Below, piece by piece: positions 1 through 6,517 of a stretch of 10,890 nucleotides of DNA. Made by a program: the position numbers and the translations under genes. Positions within the stretch are counted from its first letter, which is position 1, and every line of letters starts with the position of its first letter. The DNA comes from Muribaculaceae bacterium (GTDB taxonomy: Bacteria; Bacteroidota; Bacteroidia; Bacteroidales; Muribaculaceae): the NCBI GenBank assembly GCA_021443235.1, contig JABUUJ010000027.1, positions 18,856 through 29,745 of the forward strand, written 5' to 3'. The notes under the pieces are model-generated. The model saw only the letters and a program-made list of their open reading frames with translations. It searched no databases and was not told where the DNA came from.

Positions 1-965
1 TTGCCATTGAAGGCAGCTTGCGCGTTGATGTTAAACTTGGGATAGAACTCGCCACGAGCCACCAGCTCGTTGTGGTAGTAGTACATGAGGTTGCGCTCGG
101 CCTGACGCACGTCGGGACGGTTGGCAAGCAGTTCTGAGCTGAGTCCGGCGCGCAGCATCTCGGGCGAAGCGCTGTTAAGGATTGCGCTGCGCACGATGGG
201 GTGCGGTGTCTCGCCCAGCATAGTGCAGATGTTGAGCTCGAGCTGAGTGATATTGTGCTCAATGTCTTTGAGAGAAGCCTCAATCTCATAGCTTTGTCCC
301 TTGAACTGCACCACCGAGATGGCATCGGCCATTCCGTTGTCCATCATGGCTTGCGAGGTCTTGGTCATCTCGTCCCAAGCGCTCATCGCCTCCTGTGCGA
401 TGAGACGAACCTGGTCGAGTGCCTGCAGCTGATAGTACATCGACGCGATATTTGCCACAAGGCGAGCCTTGACGGTCTGCTGGATGTCGCGCTGCATGAG
501 CACGTTGGCGTCGGCCATCTTCACGTTGTTGCGTTGCTGTCCCCAGAACTCAAATTCCCAGTTCAGCGCGATGGGAATGTTGTAGGTCCACTCGCCGCTA
601 CTCATCTCACTGTCCTTGCGGTTGAAGATATGGGTGTAGCCGCCGTCGGGTTTCAGCGCGAGTTCGGGAAGCCACGCCTTCTTTTTCATCGATCGAGTCG
701 ACTTGGCCTGCTCGATGGCCCATTCCTGAATCTTGAGGTCGGCATTGCCAGCCAGCGCCTTCTCGATGAGTGCTTGCAGGTTAGGGTCGGTGTACAGGTC
801 GTGCCAGTCGAGCGTAGCGAGGCTGCTTGTGGCAGCGTTGTCGGCCACTACTTCGCCATAAAGGTTTGTGGTCTGTATGTCGGTGGGTCGCTCGTAGTTT
901 TTATAGAGCGAGCACGAGGTGAGCGTGGTAGTCACCAGTGCGATGCAAAAAATCAGTTTTTTCAT
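1..965 (-). CDS. RND efflux outer-membrane factor (TolC/OprM/NodT-type lipoprotein), C-terminus cut by window edge
   Basis: This is the outer-membrane exit duct of the tripartite pump encoded just upstream, and would form a trimeric beta-barrel plus periplasmic alpha-helical tunnel. The first 321 residues are visible; the family is usually about 450-490 residues, so roughly a third is missing. The N-terminus is a lipoprotein signal ending in LTSC, with C18 as the lipidated cysteine. The family motif LLANRPDVRQAE is at residues 279-290, at the start of the second TolC repeat, and is followed by ARGEFYPKFNINAQ, the usual A-x-x-x-F-x-P strand entry. Long amphipathic helices fill residues 60-100 and 145-250. 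The ATG at 965-963 lies 4 nt after the pump's stop codon. A strong Shine-Dalgarno GAGGAGG (981-975) sits 9 nt upstream, inside the pump's terminal Glu codons, which suggests translational coupling. The family call is secure; the substrate is unknown. Confidence 0.95.
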   Translation of the reverse strand, partial: MKKLIFCIALVTTTLTSCSLYKNYERPTDIQTTNLYGEVVADNAATSSLATLDWHDLYTDPNLQALIEKALAGNADLKIQEWAIEQAKSTRSMKKKAWLPELALKPDGGYTHIFNRKDSEMSSGEWTYNIPIALNWEFEFWGQQRNNVKMADANVLMQRDIQQTVKARLVANIASMYYQLQALDQVRLIAQEAMSAWDEMTKTSQAMMDNGMADAISVVQFKGQSYEIEASLKDIEHNITQLELNICTMLGETPHPIVRSAILNSASPEMLRAGLSSELLANRPDVRQAERNLMYYYHNELVARGEFYPKFNINAQAAFNG

Positions 966-969
966 TGTT

Positions 970-3900
970 TTATTCCTCCTCTTTATTGTCCGAACCATTC
1001 ACCAGCTCTTGGGGCAGAGTGAGTTCGCCGTTTTTAACAAGTCGTTCAATCTCTTCGTTGATGAGGGCATCGTCGGAGTGCTTGTAGTGAAGCTTCCTTG
1101 TTTTCTCTTGGATGGTCTGGAAGGCGACAAACATCGCGGGCACGAAGAACAGCAGCGAAGCCGTACCGAAGATCATACCACCTGTCACGGCGGCACCGAT
1201 GGTGATGTTGCCGTTGGCACCCGAGCCTGTAGCGACAATCATGGGGAGCATACCGAAAATCATGGTCAAAACGGTCATAAGCACAGGACGCAGACGCACC
1301 TTAGCCGCAAACAATGCCGACTGACGCAGCGTCATGCCCGCCTCGCGGCACTGGGTAGAGTACTCGGTGAGCAGGATGGCGGTCTTGGCAAGCAGACCGA
1401 TGAGCATAATCACAGCCACTTGCAGGTAGATGTCGTTCTGCATGTTCCACAGCGGGTTCTGTGCAAAGAGGAATGTTCCGAACAGACCCATGGGCACACT
1501 CAAGAGCACGGCAAACGGGATGAACACCGACTCGTAGAGGGCAGCCATAACCAGGTAAACGAAGAGGATACACAGCGCCAGCACAACTGCCAGGCCACCG
1601 CCACCCTGCTGGCTCTCCTCGCGCGACATACCCGAGTAGTCAACCTTGAAGCCATTAGGCAGGCTCTTGGCAGCCTCATCGTTGATAGCCTTGATGGCGT
1701 CGCCCGACGAGTAACCGGGTGCGGGAGCGGCGTTAACCGAGATACTGTTGTAGAGGTTGAAGCGCTTGAGCTCCATGGGGTCGTAAACCATCTTCATGTT
1801 GAGGAACTGGCTCACGGGGGCCATCTCGCCGCTGTTGAGGCGCACGTAGATGTTGTTGAGCGACTCATCGTTGATAGTCATCGACGGATGTGCCTGGATG
1901 GTCACGCGGTAAATCTTAGAGAAGCGGTTGAAGTTTGACGCATAAGCACCACCGAAGTAGGCGCCCAAGGTGTTGAGCACCTCCGACGGGTTGACACCAC
2001 GGCGCTGGCACACCTCGGCGTTGACATCGACGAGATACTGCGGATAGTTGACGTTATAAGAGCAATAGGCCGAGAGAATCTCGGGGCGCTCCTCGAGTTT
2101 CTTGCAGAACTCCTCGTTGACCTTGGCGGTCTGCTTGATGTCGACTCCGCGCTCGTCCTGCAGCCAGAAGTCGACGGTGCTACCTGTTCCATAGCCGTCG
2201 ATCATGGGCGGAGTCATCGCAAACACGTTGGCACCCTTGATGTGCTTGACGGCAGCGGGAATCTTGAGGAATGCCACTGCGGCAGCCGACTGCATGAGCT
2301 CCTTGCGCTCGCCCCAAGGCTTGAGCTTGACGAAGGCGAGGCCGTTGTTGCTGCCCACGCCCGAAATCAGGCCCTGTCCGGCGCAGGTGAAAATCGACTC
2401 AATCTCGGGAATCTGAGCGATGGCTTTCTCCACCTCCTTGATGGTCTCGGTGGTCTTGGCGAGGCTGGTGCCCACTGGAGTAGTGATATCGATGTAGATC
2501 GAGCCCTTGTCCTCCTCGGGAACCATACCGGTCTTGGTGTTGTTAACCAGATAAAGCAGTGCGGCACATCCAACGATAACTGTGGCAAACACAATCACCT
2601 TGTGGTCGATGAAGAAGGCAGCCTTGCCAATGTAGGCGTTAAAGCAAGCGTTATAGCTTTTGCGGTAGATTTTGCGCACCCACTTCATAAACGCGCCCTC
2701 GTGCTCCTCGTCAACGGGCTTGAGCATCATCGCCGCCAGGGCGGGAGCCAGCGTCATCGAGTTGATAGCCGAGATGGCAACCGCAACCGCCATGGTCAAA
2801 CCAAACTGGCGGTAGAACACACCCTTGGTGCCGCCCATGAAACTCACGGGGATGAACACCACGCCAAAGACGAGGGTGGTGGTGATGAGCGCGCCGGCAA
2901 GGCTCTGGATACCGGCCTTAGACGCCTTCACAGGATCGGTGAAGCCAGTGTCAAAGCGCTCCTGCACAGCCTCGACCACGGTGATACTATCGTCGACCAC
3001 CGTACCGATTACAAGCACGAGCGAGAACAGAGTGAGAAGGTTGAGCGTGAAGCCTGCCACCTGAAGGAATGCGAATGTACCGATGAGCGATACAAAGATA
3101 CTGATGGTGGGAATGAGCGTCGCGCGCCAGTCCTGCAGGAAGAAGAACACCACAAGCACCACGAGGATAATCGCGATGACCAGTGTCTCGACCACGTTGT
3201 CGACAGCGGCAAAGAGAAACTCGTTACCGTTCTCGATGTCGAGCAGCTCAACGCCAGCGGGCAACTTGAGCTCGTTCTTGAAATAGGCGGTGATGTCGTC
3301 GTTAATCTGGGTGGCGTTACTGCCGGCAGTCTGGTAAACGACGGCGCCCGATGCGGCCTTGCCGCTCACATAGGTGAGCCAGTTGTAGTCCTCACTACCC
3401 AGCTCAACCTGTGCCACGTCGCCAATGGTGAGCTTGCCGCCGTCGGGCAGCGTCTTAATCACCATGTTGGCAAACTCCTGCTCGGTCACGCGGCGTCCGG
3501 TGTACTTCATCGAGTACTGGAACGAGGCGGGAGAGTTGGCTCCGATGGTTCCCAGCGGAGCCTCAATATTCTGGTCGCCCAGCACAGCGGCGATGTCGGT
3601 GGGGACAAGGCCATACTGGTGCATCTTCATCGGGTCGAGCCAGATGCGCATGCCATACTTGTCGCTGAACACGTTCACGTTACCCACACCGTTGATACGC
3701 TGGATAGCGGGCTTCACAGTGTTGTGCATGAAGTTGCCCAGAAACTTGTGGTCGTACTTGCCGTCGGGGCTATAGATGGCAAACACGCGCAGCATCGATG
3801 GCTGCTGCTTCACGGCCGACACACCAATCTTGGTGACCTCGGCCGGCAGCAGGCTCATCACCTTGCTCACACGGTTCTGCACGTTCACCGCAGCCATGTC

Positions 3901-4203
3901 GCTGTTGGTGCCCTGCTTGAAGTAAACCGAGATAAGGATCTGGCCGCTATTTGTACACGACGACTGGATGTAGATCATGTCCTCTACGCCGTTGACGCTC
4001 TCCTCGATGGGCATGATTACCGACTTCATAATAGCATCGGCACTCGCACCGGGATAGGCGGTCGAAATCTGGATTGTGGGGGGCGCGATGTCGGGGTATT
4101 TCTCGATGGGCAGTCCCAGCAAGCTCACAATACCTATCACGACAATAAACACGCTTATAACGCATGACAGCACTGGGCGGTCAACAAATTTCGTCAAATT
4201 CAT
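970..4203 (-). CDS. RND multidrug efflux pump permease, HAE1 family (AcrB/MexB-like)
   Basis: This is a proton-driven inner-membrane exporter working as a trimer with the adaptor and outer-membrane duct of the same operon. Its 1077 residues slightly exceed AcrB (1049) because of a charged cytosolic tail after about residue 1032. The first membrane segment covers about residues 10-30, followed by the porter-domain motif LPIEKYPDIAPPTIQIS. The proton-relay residues are all present: D404 and D405 in VVDDS (TM4), K940 in LLAKTAIL (TM10), and R970 and T977 in VRLRPVLMT (TM11), matching AcrB D407, D408, K940, R971 and T978. A second porter half begins after VPEEDKGSIYID (561-572). By hand alignment the drug-pocket phenylalanines are partly replaced: F179, F605 and F624 are kept, while the AcrB F136, F615 and F617 positions read M137, Q610 and L612. 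The adaptor gene ends 53 nt upstream. The fold is certain; the substrate range is not predictable. Confidence 0.97.
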   Translation of the reverse strand: MNLTKFVDRPVLSCVISVFIVVIGIVSLLGLPIEKYPDIAPPTIQISTAYPGASADAIMKSVIMPIEESVNGVEDMIYIQSSCTNSGQILISVYFKQGTNSDMAAVNVQNRVSKVMSLLPAEVTKIGVSAVKQQPSMLRVFAIYSPDGKYDHKFLGNFMHNTVKPAIQRINGVGNVNVFSDKYGMRIWLDPMKMHQYGLVPTDIAAVLGDQNIEAPLGTIGANSPASFQYSMKYTGRRVTEQEFANMVIKTLPDGGKLTIGDVAQVELGSEDYNWLTYVSGKAASGAVVYQTAGSNATQINDDITAYFKNELKLPAGVELLDIENGNEFLFAAVDNVVETLVIAIILVVLVVFFFLQDWRATLIPTISIFVSLIGTFAFLQVAGFTLNLLTLFSLVLVIGTVVDDSITVVEAVQERFDTGFTDPVKASKAGIQSLAGALITTTLVFGVVFIPVSFMGGTKGVFYRQFGLTMAVAVAISAINSMTLAPALAAMMLKPVDEEHEGAFMKWVRKIYRKSYNACFNAYIGKAAFFIDHKVIVFATVIVGCAALLYLVNNTKTGMVPEEDKGSIYIDITTPVGTSLAKTTETIKEVEKAIAQIPEIESIFTCAGQGLISGVGSNNGLAFVKLKPWGERKELMQSAAAVAFLKIPAAVKHIKGANVFAMTPPMIDGYGTGSTVDFWLQDERGVDIKQTAKVNEEFCKKLEERPEILSAYCSYNVNYPQYLVDVNAEVCQRRGVNPSEVLNTLGAYFGGAYASNFNRFSKIYRVTIQAHPSMTINDESLNNIYVRLNSGEMAPVSQFLNMKMVYDPMELKRFNLYNSISVNAAPAPGYSSGDAIKAINDEAAKSLPNGFKVDYSGMSREESQQGGGGLAVVLALCILFVYLVMAALYESVFIPFAVLLSVPMGLFGTFLFAQNPLWNMQNDIYLQVAVIMLIGLLAKTAILLTEYSTQCREAGMTLRQSALFAAKVRLRPVLMTVLTMIFGMLPMIVATGSGANGNITIGAAVTGGMIFGTASLLFFVPAMFVAFQTIQEKTRKLHYKHSDDALINEEIERLVKNGELTLPQELVNGSDNKEEE

Positions 4204-4256
4204 ATCTATGTCTCTTTATTTTAACGTTTTAAGCATTCGACAATGTGCCGTCATGA

Positions 4257-5366
4257 TTAAATGCCTGCGGCCATCTTGAACTTAATCTCCTCGCCCTCGG
4301 TCACGTTGCCGGCACCGTCCTTGACAATGACGTCGCCCTCGTTGAGACCCTTGAGCACTACATAGTTCTGGTTGTCGTCGGTGGCGGCAACGCTCACCTC
4401 AACACCTACGGCCTTGTTGTCGACCACCTTGTAAACGAAAGTCTTGTCCTGAAGCGTTGTAGTGGCCGACTGCGGAATCACAATCACACCCTTCATGCTT
4501 ACGGGCAATATCACCTCGGCAACACCACCACTGCGCAACATGCCGTTGGGGTTGGGGAAGATGGCGCGGGCACTCATCGTGCCTGTGGTGCGGTTAATTA
4601 CGCCCGAGAGGCTCTCGATGCGGCCCTCTTGTGGATACATCGAGCCAATAGAGGTGCGCAGCTGCACTGGCGGCAGGGCCTTAAGCGCCTGCTCGGCACT
4701 CACGTTGGGGCTCTGCTCCATGAACTGCAGCAACGCAGCCTCGGTGAGCGCGATGTTGGCAAACATGCGCTTGTTGTTGCTCACGATGGTGAGCGGTGTG
4801 GTGATCTCGGGGCCTACGAGCGCTCCCACGCGGTAGGGAATCTCGCCCACGATGCCGTCGCAAGGCGCGGTGACGCGGGTAAACGACAGGTTCTGCTGAG
4901 CGTTGGTCACGCGGGCCTCGGCCTGCTCAATCGACGCAAGAGCTGTGGCATACTCGTTCTCGGCCTTCTTCACCTGAATGTCGCTCACGATGTTCTTGCT
5001 CTTGAGGTCGCGCTTGCTCTCCAGGTTCATCTTGGCAGTGGCGGCAGCGGCTCGGGCCACCTTCACATCGGCGGTGGCAACGCGCAGCTCGGCCTGCGAA
5101 GGCACCTGGTTGATGACAAACAGCACCTGGCCGCGGCTCACGTGGTCGCCGGGCTTCACCTTGATCTCCATGAGAGTGCCGGCGGCCTGAGGGATGATGT
5201 CAACATCCTGCTCTCCCTGCAAGCTCGCGCTGCAGCTGTAGTGCTGGGTGATGTCTTGCTTCTTTACTTTCATCGTCGCATACTCTACGTCGACGGTTTT
5301 TTCCTCTGGCTGTTGACAAGCCACGAGCACTGCCATCAGCGACAGTAAAAGAATGGTCTTTTTCAT
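4257..5366 (-). CDS. RND efflux periplasmic adaptor (membrane fusion protein, AcrA/MexA/HlyD-type lipoprotein)
   Basis: This protein bridges the inner-membrane pump and the outer-membrane duct. It is 369 residues long, normal for the family. The N-terminus is a lipoprotein signal ending LVAC, with C17 as the anchor, so it should sit in the periplasm tethered to the inner membrane. The domains follow the family order. The first lipoyl half is at about 57-86 (PQAAGTLMEIKVKPGDHVSRG). An alpha-helical hairpin follows at about 90-160, rich in Ala, Lys and Glu. The second lipoyl half is at about 164-186 (RVTAPCDGIVGEI), then a beta-barrel at about 195-290 and a membrane-proximal domain ending near GLNEGDVIVKDGAGNVTEGEE. 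It is the first gene of the efflux operon, about 95 nt below the probable transcription start. An AAGGAA directly abuts the ATG, too close for an ordinary Shine-Dalgarno. The chosen start gives a complete signal peptide, and no alternative start is needed. Confidence 0.96.
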   Translation of the reverse strand: MKKTILLLSLMAVLVACQQPEEKTVDVEYATMKVKKQDITQHYSCSASLQGEQDVDIIPQAAGTLMEIKVKPGDHVSRGQVLFVINQVPSQAELRVATADVKVARAAAATAKMNLESKRDLKSKNIVSDIQVKKAENEYATALASIEQAEARVTNAQQNLSFTRVTAPCDGIVGEIPYRVGALVGPEITTPLTIVSNNKRMFANIALTEAALLQFMEQSPNVSAEQALKALPPVQLRTSIGSMYPQEGRIESLSGVINRTTGTMSARAIFPNPNGMLRSGGVAEVILPVSMKGVIVIPQSATTTLQDKTFVYKVVDNKAVGVEVSVAATDDNQNYVVLKGLNEGDVIVKDGAGNVTEGEEIKFKMAAGI

Positions 5367-5467
5367 TTCCTTAAATTACTAAATTTCAATTTGTTGTATA
5401 ATTTGCTAATATTTTATTTCACTAAATTCATCACATTATTTAGGACCATATCAACCCCAAAATCGTG

Positions 5468-5499
5468 CAAAGATAGGCAATTTATTGTAAATAAACAAA
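5468..5499 (-). promoter_or_regulatory. Bacteroidota-type promoter of the efflux operon
   Basis: Read on the minus strand, a -33 TTTG (5499-5496) is followed after exactly 20 nt by TATCTTTG (5475-5468), a perfect match to the Bacteroidota -7 consensus TAnnTTTG. The expected start of transcription is a few nucleotides further on, near 5460-5463, giving a leader of about 95 nt before the adaptor ATG. It is the only full -7 match I found on this strand in the gap. Position, orientation and spacing all fit; transcription itself is inferred. Confidence 0.8.
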
Positions 5500-5533
5500 T
5501 TATAAAACAAATTTTAATTTTTTTAAAGGGAAT

Positions 5534-5558
5534 AGTCCAATATTGTAGAGTCCAATAT
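5534..5558. repeat. Two 10-bp direct repeats AGTCCAATAT upstream of the efflux promoter
   Basis: AGTCCAATAT occurs at 5534-5543 and again at 5549-5558, a 15-bp period. A related GCAATAT follows at 5564-5570 and an inverted ATATTGG at 5609-5615. They lie about 35-75 bp upstream of the efflux -33 box, where an activator could bind. A binding role is only a guess, because short repeats arise easily in AT-rich DNA. Confidence 0.3.
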
Positions 5559-5643
5559 CAAATGCAATATTTATTCTAAATTTACAGAAATATCGCAGTT
5601 GGTAGTAAATATTGGCGGCTATATACTTTTTGACCATAGGTTT

Positions 5644-5675
5644 AGGGAGTGATGAAAACTGCCGTAGGCAGCCCT
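5644..5675. other. Small hairpin of unknown role in the divergent intergenic region
   Basis: CTGCC (5659-5663) and GGCAG (5667-5671) form a perfect 5-bp stem around a GTA loop. An outer AGGG (5644-5647) can pair with CCCT (5672-5675), directly stacked on the 3' side with an 11-nt bulge on the 5' side. This GC-rich island stands out from the AT-rich surroundings. It is not followed by a long T-tract on either strand (only TTTT on the minus strand), so an intrinsic terminator is not well supported. It may be part of an interspersed element or an RNA fold. Confidence 0.25.
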
Positions 5676-5711
5676 TTATCGGAGTCAATTCTTATATAAT
5701 TGCCAAAATAT

Positions 5712-5742
5712 TTTGTGTTATCAATATAATTGTTTAAATTTG
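5712..5742 (+). promoter_or_regulatory. Bacteroidota-type promoter of the lipoprotein/TonB-receptor operon
   Basis: A -33 TTTG (5712-5715) is followed after 19 nt by TAAATTTG (5735-5742), a full match to TAnnTTTG. Transcription would start near 5747-5750, only about 16-19 nt before the ATG of the mini-lipoprotein at 5766. This location supports that small frame being the true first gene of the operon. The rightward genes that follow are closely spaced and show no other obvious promoter. Confidence 0.75.
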
Positions 5743-5765
5743 CGCCCAAACTATAATTTTTTTAT

Positions 5766-5924
5766 ATGGTAGATAGCAACAAGAGATACAAACTATTATT
5801 TATTTTTCTGTGTGTGTTTGTTGTGTCATTTATCCTTATTGGCTGTGCCGACGAGGTAGTGAGCAACAACAATTTGACCGATAAACAGATATCAATTCAA
5901 TACATTAATAATATATTAGTTTAA
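5766..5924 (+). CDS. 52-residue mini-lipoprotein, function unknown
   Basis: I do not recognise this protein. It starts MVDSNKRYKLLF, a positively charged n-region, followed by a long hydrophobic stretch (about residues 10-26) and a lipobox LIGC with C27 as the lipidated residue. The mature part would be only about 26 residues. It begins C-A-D-E, and acidic residues right after the cysteine resemble the Bacteroidota lipoprotein surface-export signal. It then becomes Asn- and Gln-rich and ends YINNILV. The frame begins about 17 nt below a consensus promoter and stops 13 nt before the next lipoprotein gene, so it appears to lead the operon. It is more AT-rich than the following genes. Alternatives are a decayed remnant of a longer lipoprotein or a chance frame, though a correctly placed signal and lipobox argue for a real gene. 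Start is the only ATG in the frame. Confidence 0.6.
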   Translation: MVDSNKRYKLLFIFLCVFVVSFILIGCADEVVSNNNLTDKQISIQYINNILV

Positions 5925-5937
5925 AAAAAATTATATT

Positions 5938-6510
5938 ATGAAAAAATTACAGATGGTTTTATCTCTTGTTCTCTTTGGACTTGTGGTGCTATGTGCGGCT
6001 TGCGGAAACGACGAGCCAGGCTCGGGCGGCGACTCTGATATAACACGTCCCAAGGATGGCGACGGCAAGGTTTTTGGTCCCAATGGTGTGCTTATAGAGG
6101 CAAACATCTATTTCACAGCCGCCGAACTGCAGGCCGCACTGGCGGCGACCGAGTGGAAACGCGACCATGTCTATGTCTATGACAACCACCATGTGGGCGA
6201 TGCTATAAAAACTTGCGGTCGCACCGTCCTTCCCAGTGCGCTTCACACCGATGGAACATACACAGCCTACCAGTATTATGATGGTAAAATGACTCTCTCT
6301 GGAAAGGAAATGTATATGCATCCTGACCCCCTTAGTAGCACATCTTATTTCAACAATACCTACAATGCCATAGCGCTCGACTACACTAGCGACTTGAAGC
6401 GCCTGATCATCGACCGCCCAAAGGCTGCAGGGGCTGATTTTTATCCTTTCCCCGACGGGTTCAAGGAAGAGGAGTCGAGCATAAGGATCGTGCTTGTCGC
6501 AGCCAATTGA
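5938..6510 (+). CDS. Lipoprotein of unknown function, 190 aa
   Basis: I do not recognise a named family. The N-terminus MKKLQMVLSLVLFGLVV is a clear signal, ending in the lipobox CAAC with C22 lipidated. The mature protein starts CGNDEPGSGGDSD, an acidic, flexible linker of the kind that directs Bacteroidota lipoproteins to the cell surface. A compact domain follows at about residues 45-190, with many Tyr and Trp residues (for example TEWKRDHVYVYDN, residues 71-83, and TAYQYYDGKMTL) and alternating hydrophobic segments that suggest a small beta-sandwich or barrel. A single Cys in the domain (C93) has no partner. The start is preceded by an A-rich stretch, common for translation initiation in this phylum. 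The gene sits 13 nt after the mini-lipoprotein and 7 nt before the receptor, so it is probably co-transcribed and works with the receptor, perhaps in substrate capture. That role is inferred from context only. Confidence 0.85.
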   Translation: MKKLQMVLSLVLFGLVVLCAACGNDEPGSGGDSDITRPKDGDGKVFGPNGVLIEANIYFTAAELQAALAATEWKRDHVYVYDNHHVGDAIKTCGRTVLPSALHTDGTYTAYQYYDGKMTLSGKEMYMHPDPLSSTSYFNNTYNAIALDYTSDLKRLIIDRPKAAGADFYPFPDGFKEEESSIRIVLVAAN

Positions 6511-6517
6511 CAAGACG

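Larger units (their letters stand above)
5367..5765. other. AT-rich divergent intergenic region
   Basis: This gap of about 400 nt separates the leftward efflux operon from the rightward receptor operon and holds a promoter for each. Between the two promoters I see no convincing gene. A 62-codon minus-strand open frame (5500-5688) has AT-driven composition, lacks any recognisable domain and covers the efflux promoter's upstream flank, so I do not call it. The sequence CCAATAT occurs at 5537-5543 and 5552-5558, GCAATAT at 5564-5570, and the inverse ATATTGG at 5609-5615. A compact hairpin lies at 5659-5671. The leader downstream of the efflux promoter contains an 11-codon open frame (5414-5449, minus strand). 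Confidence 0.7.

Noticed and set aside
201..1022. 273-codon plus-strand open frame opposite the outer-membrane factor
   Set aside because: The minus strand carries the recognisable TolC-family motif with a lipoprotein signal, so this is a shadow frame.
919..1938. 339-codon plus-strand open frame over the pump/outer-membrane gene junction
   Set aside because: Antisense to two well-supported genes; low-complexity His/Gln/Glu composition and no plausible function.
2242..4167. 641-codon plus-strand open frame opposite the RND pump
   Set aside because: It is antisense to a certain gene. The translation is His-, Asp-, Leu- and Val-rich with no domain or signal, typical of the complement of a GC-biased coding strand.
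5396..5405. TATAATTTG resembling a -7 box on the plus strand
   Set aside because: Spacing within the box is wrong (TAnnnTTTG) and it points into a stretch with no gene nearby.
5500..5688. 62-codon minus-strand open frame in the divergent intergenic region
   Set aside because: It runs into the efflux promoter's -33 region, has AT-driven composition and shows no signal or known domain.
6494..6517. TTG start adding eight residues to the TonB-dependent receptor
   Set aside because: It overlaps the end of the preceding gene and places polar residues ahead of a complete signal peptide that begins at the ATG 6518.
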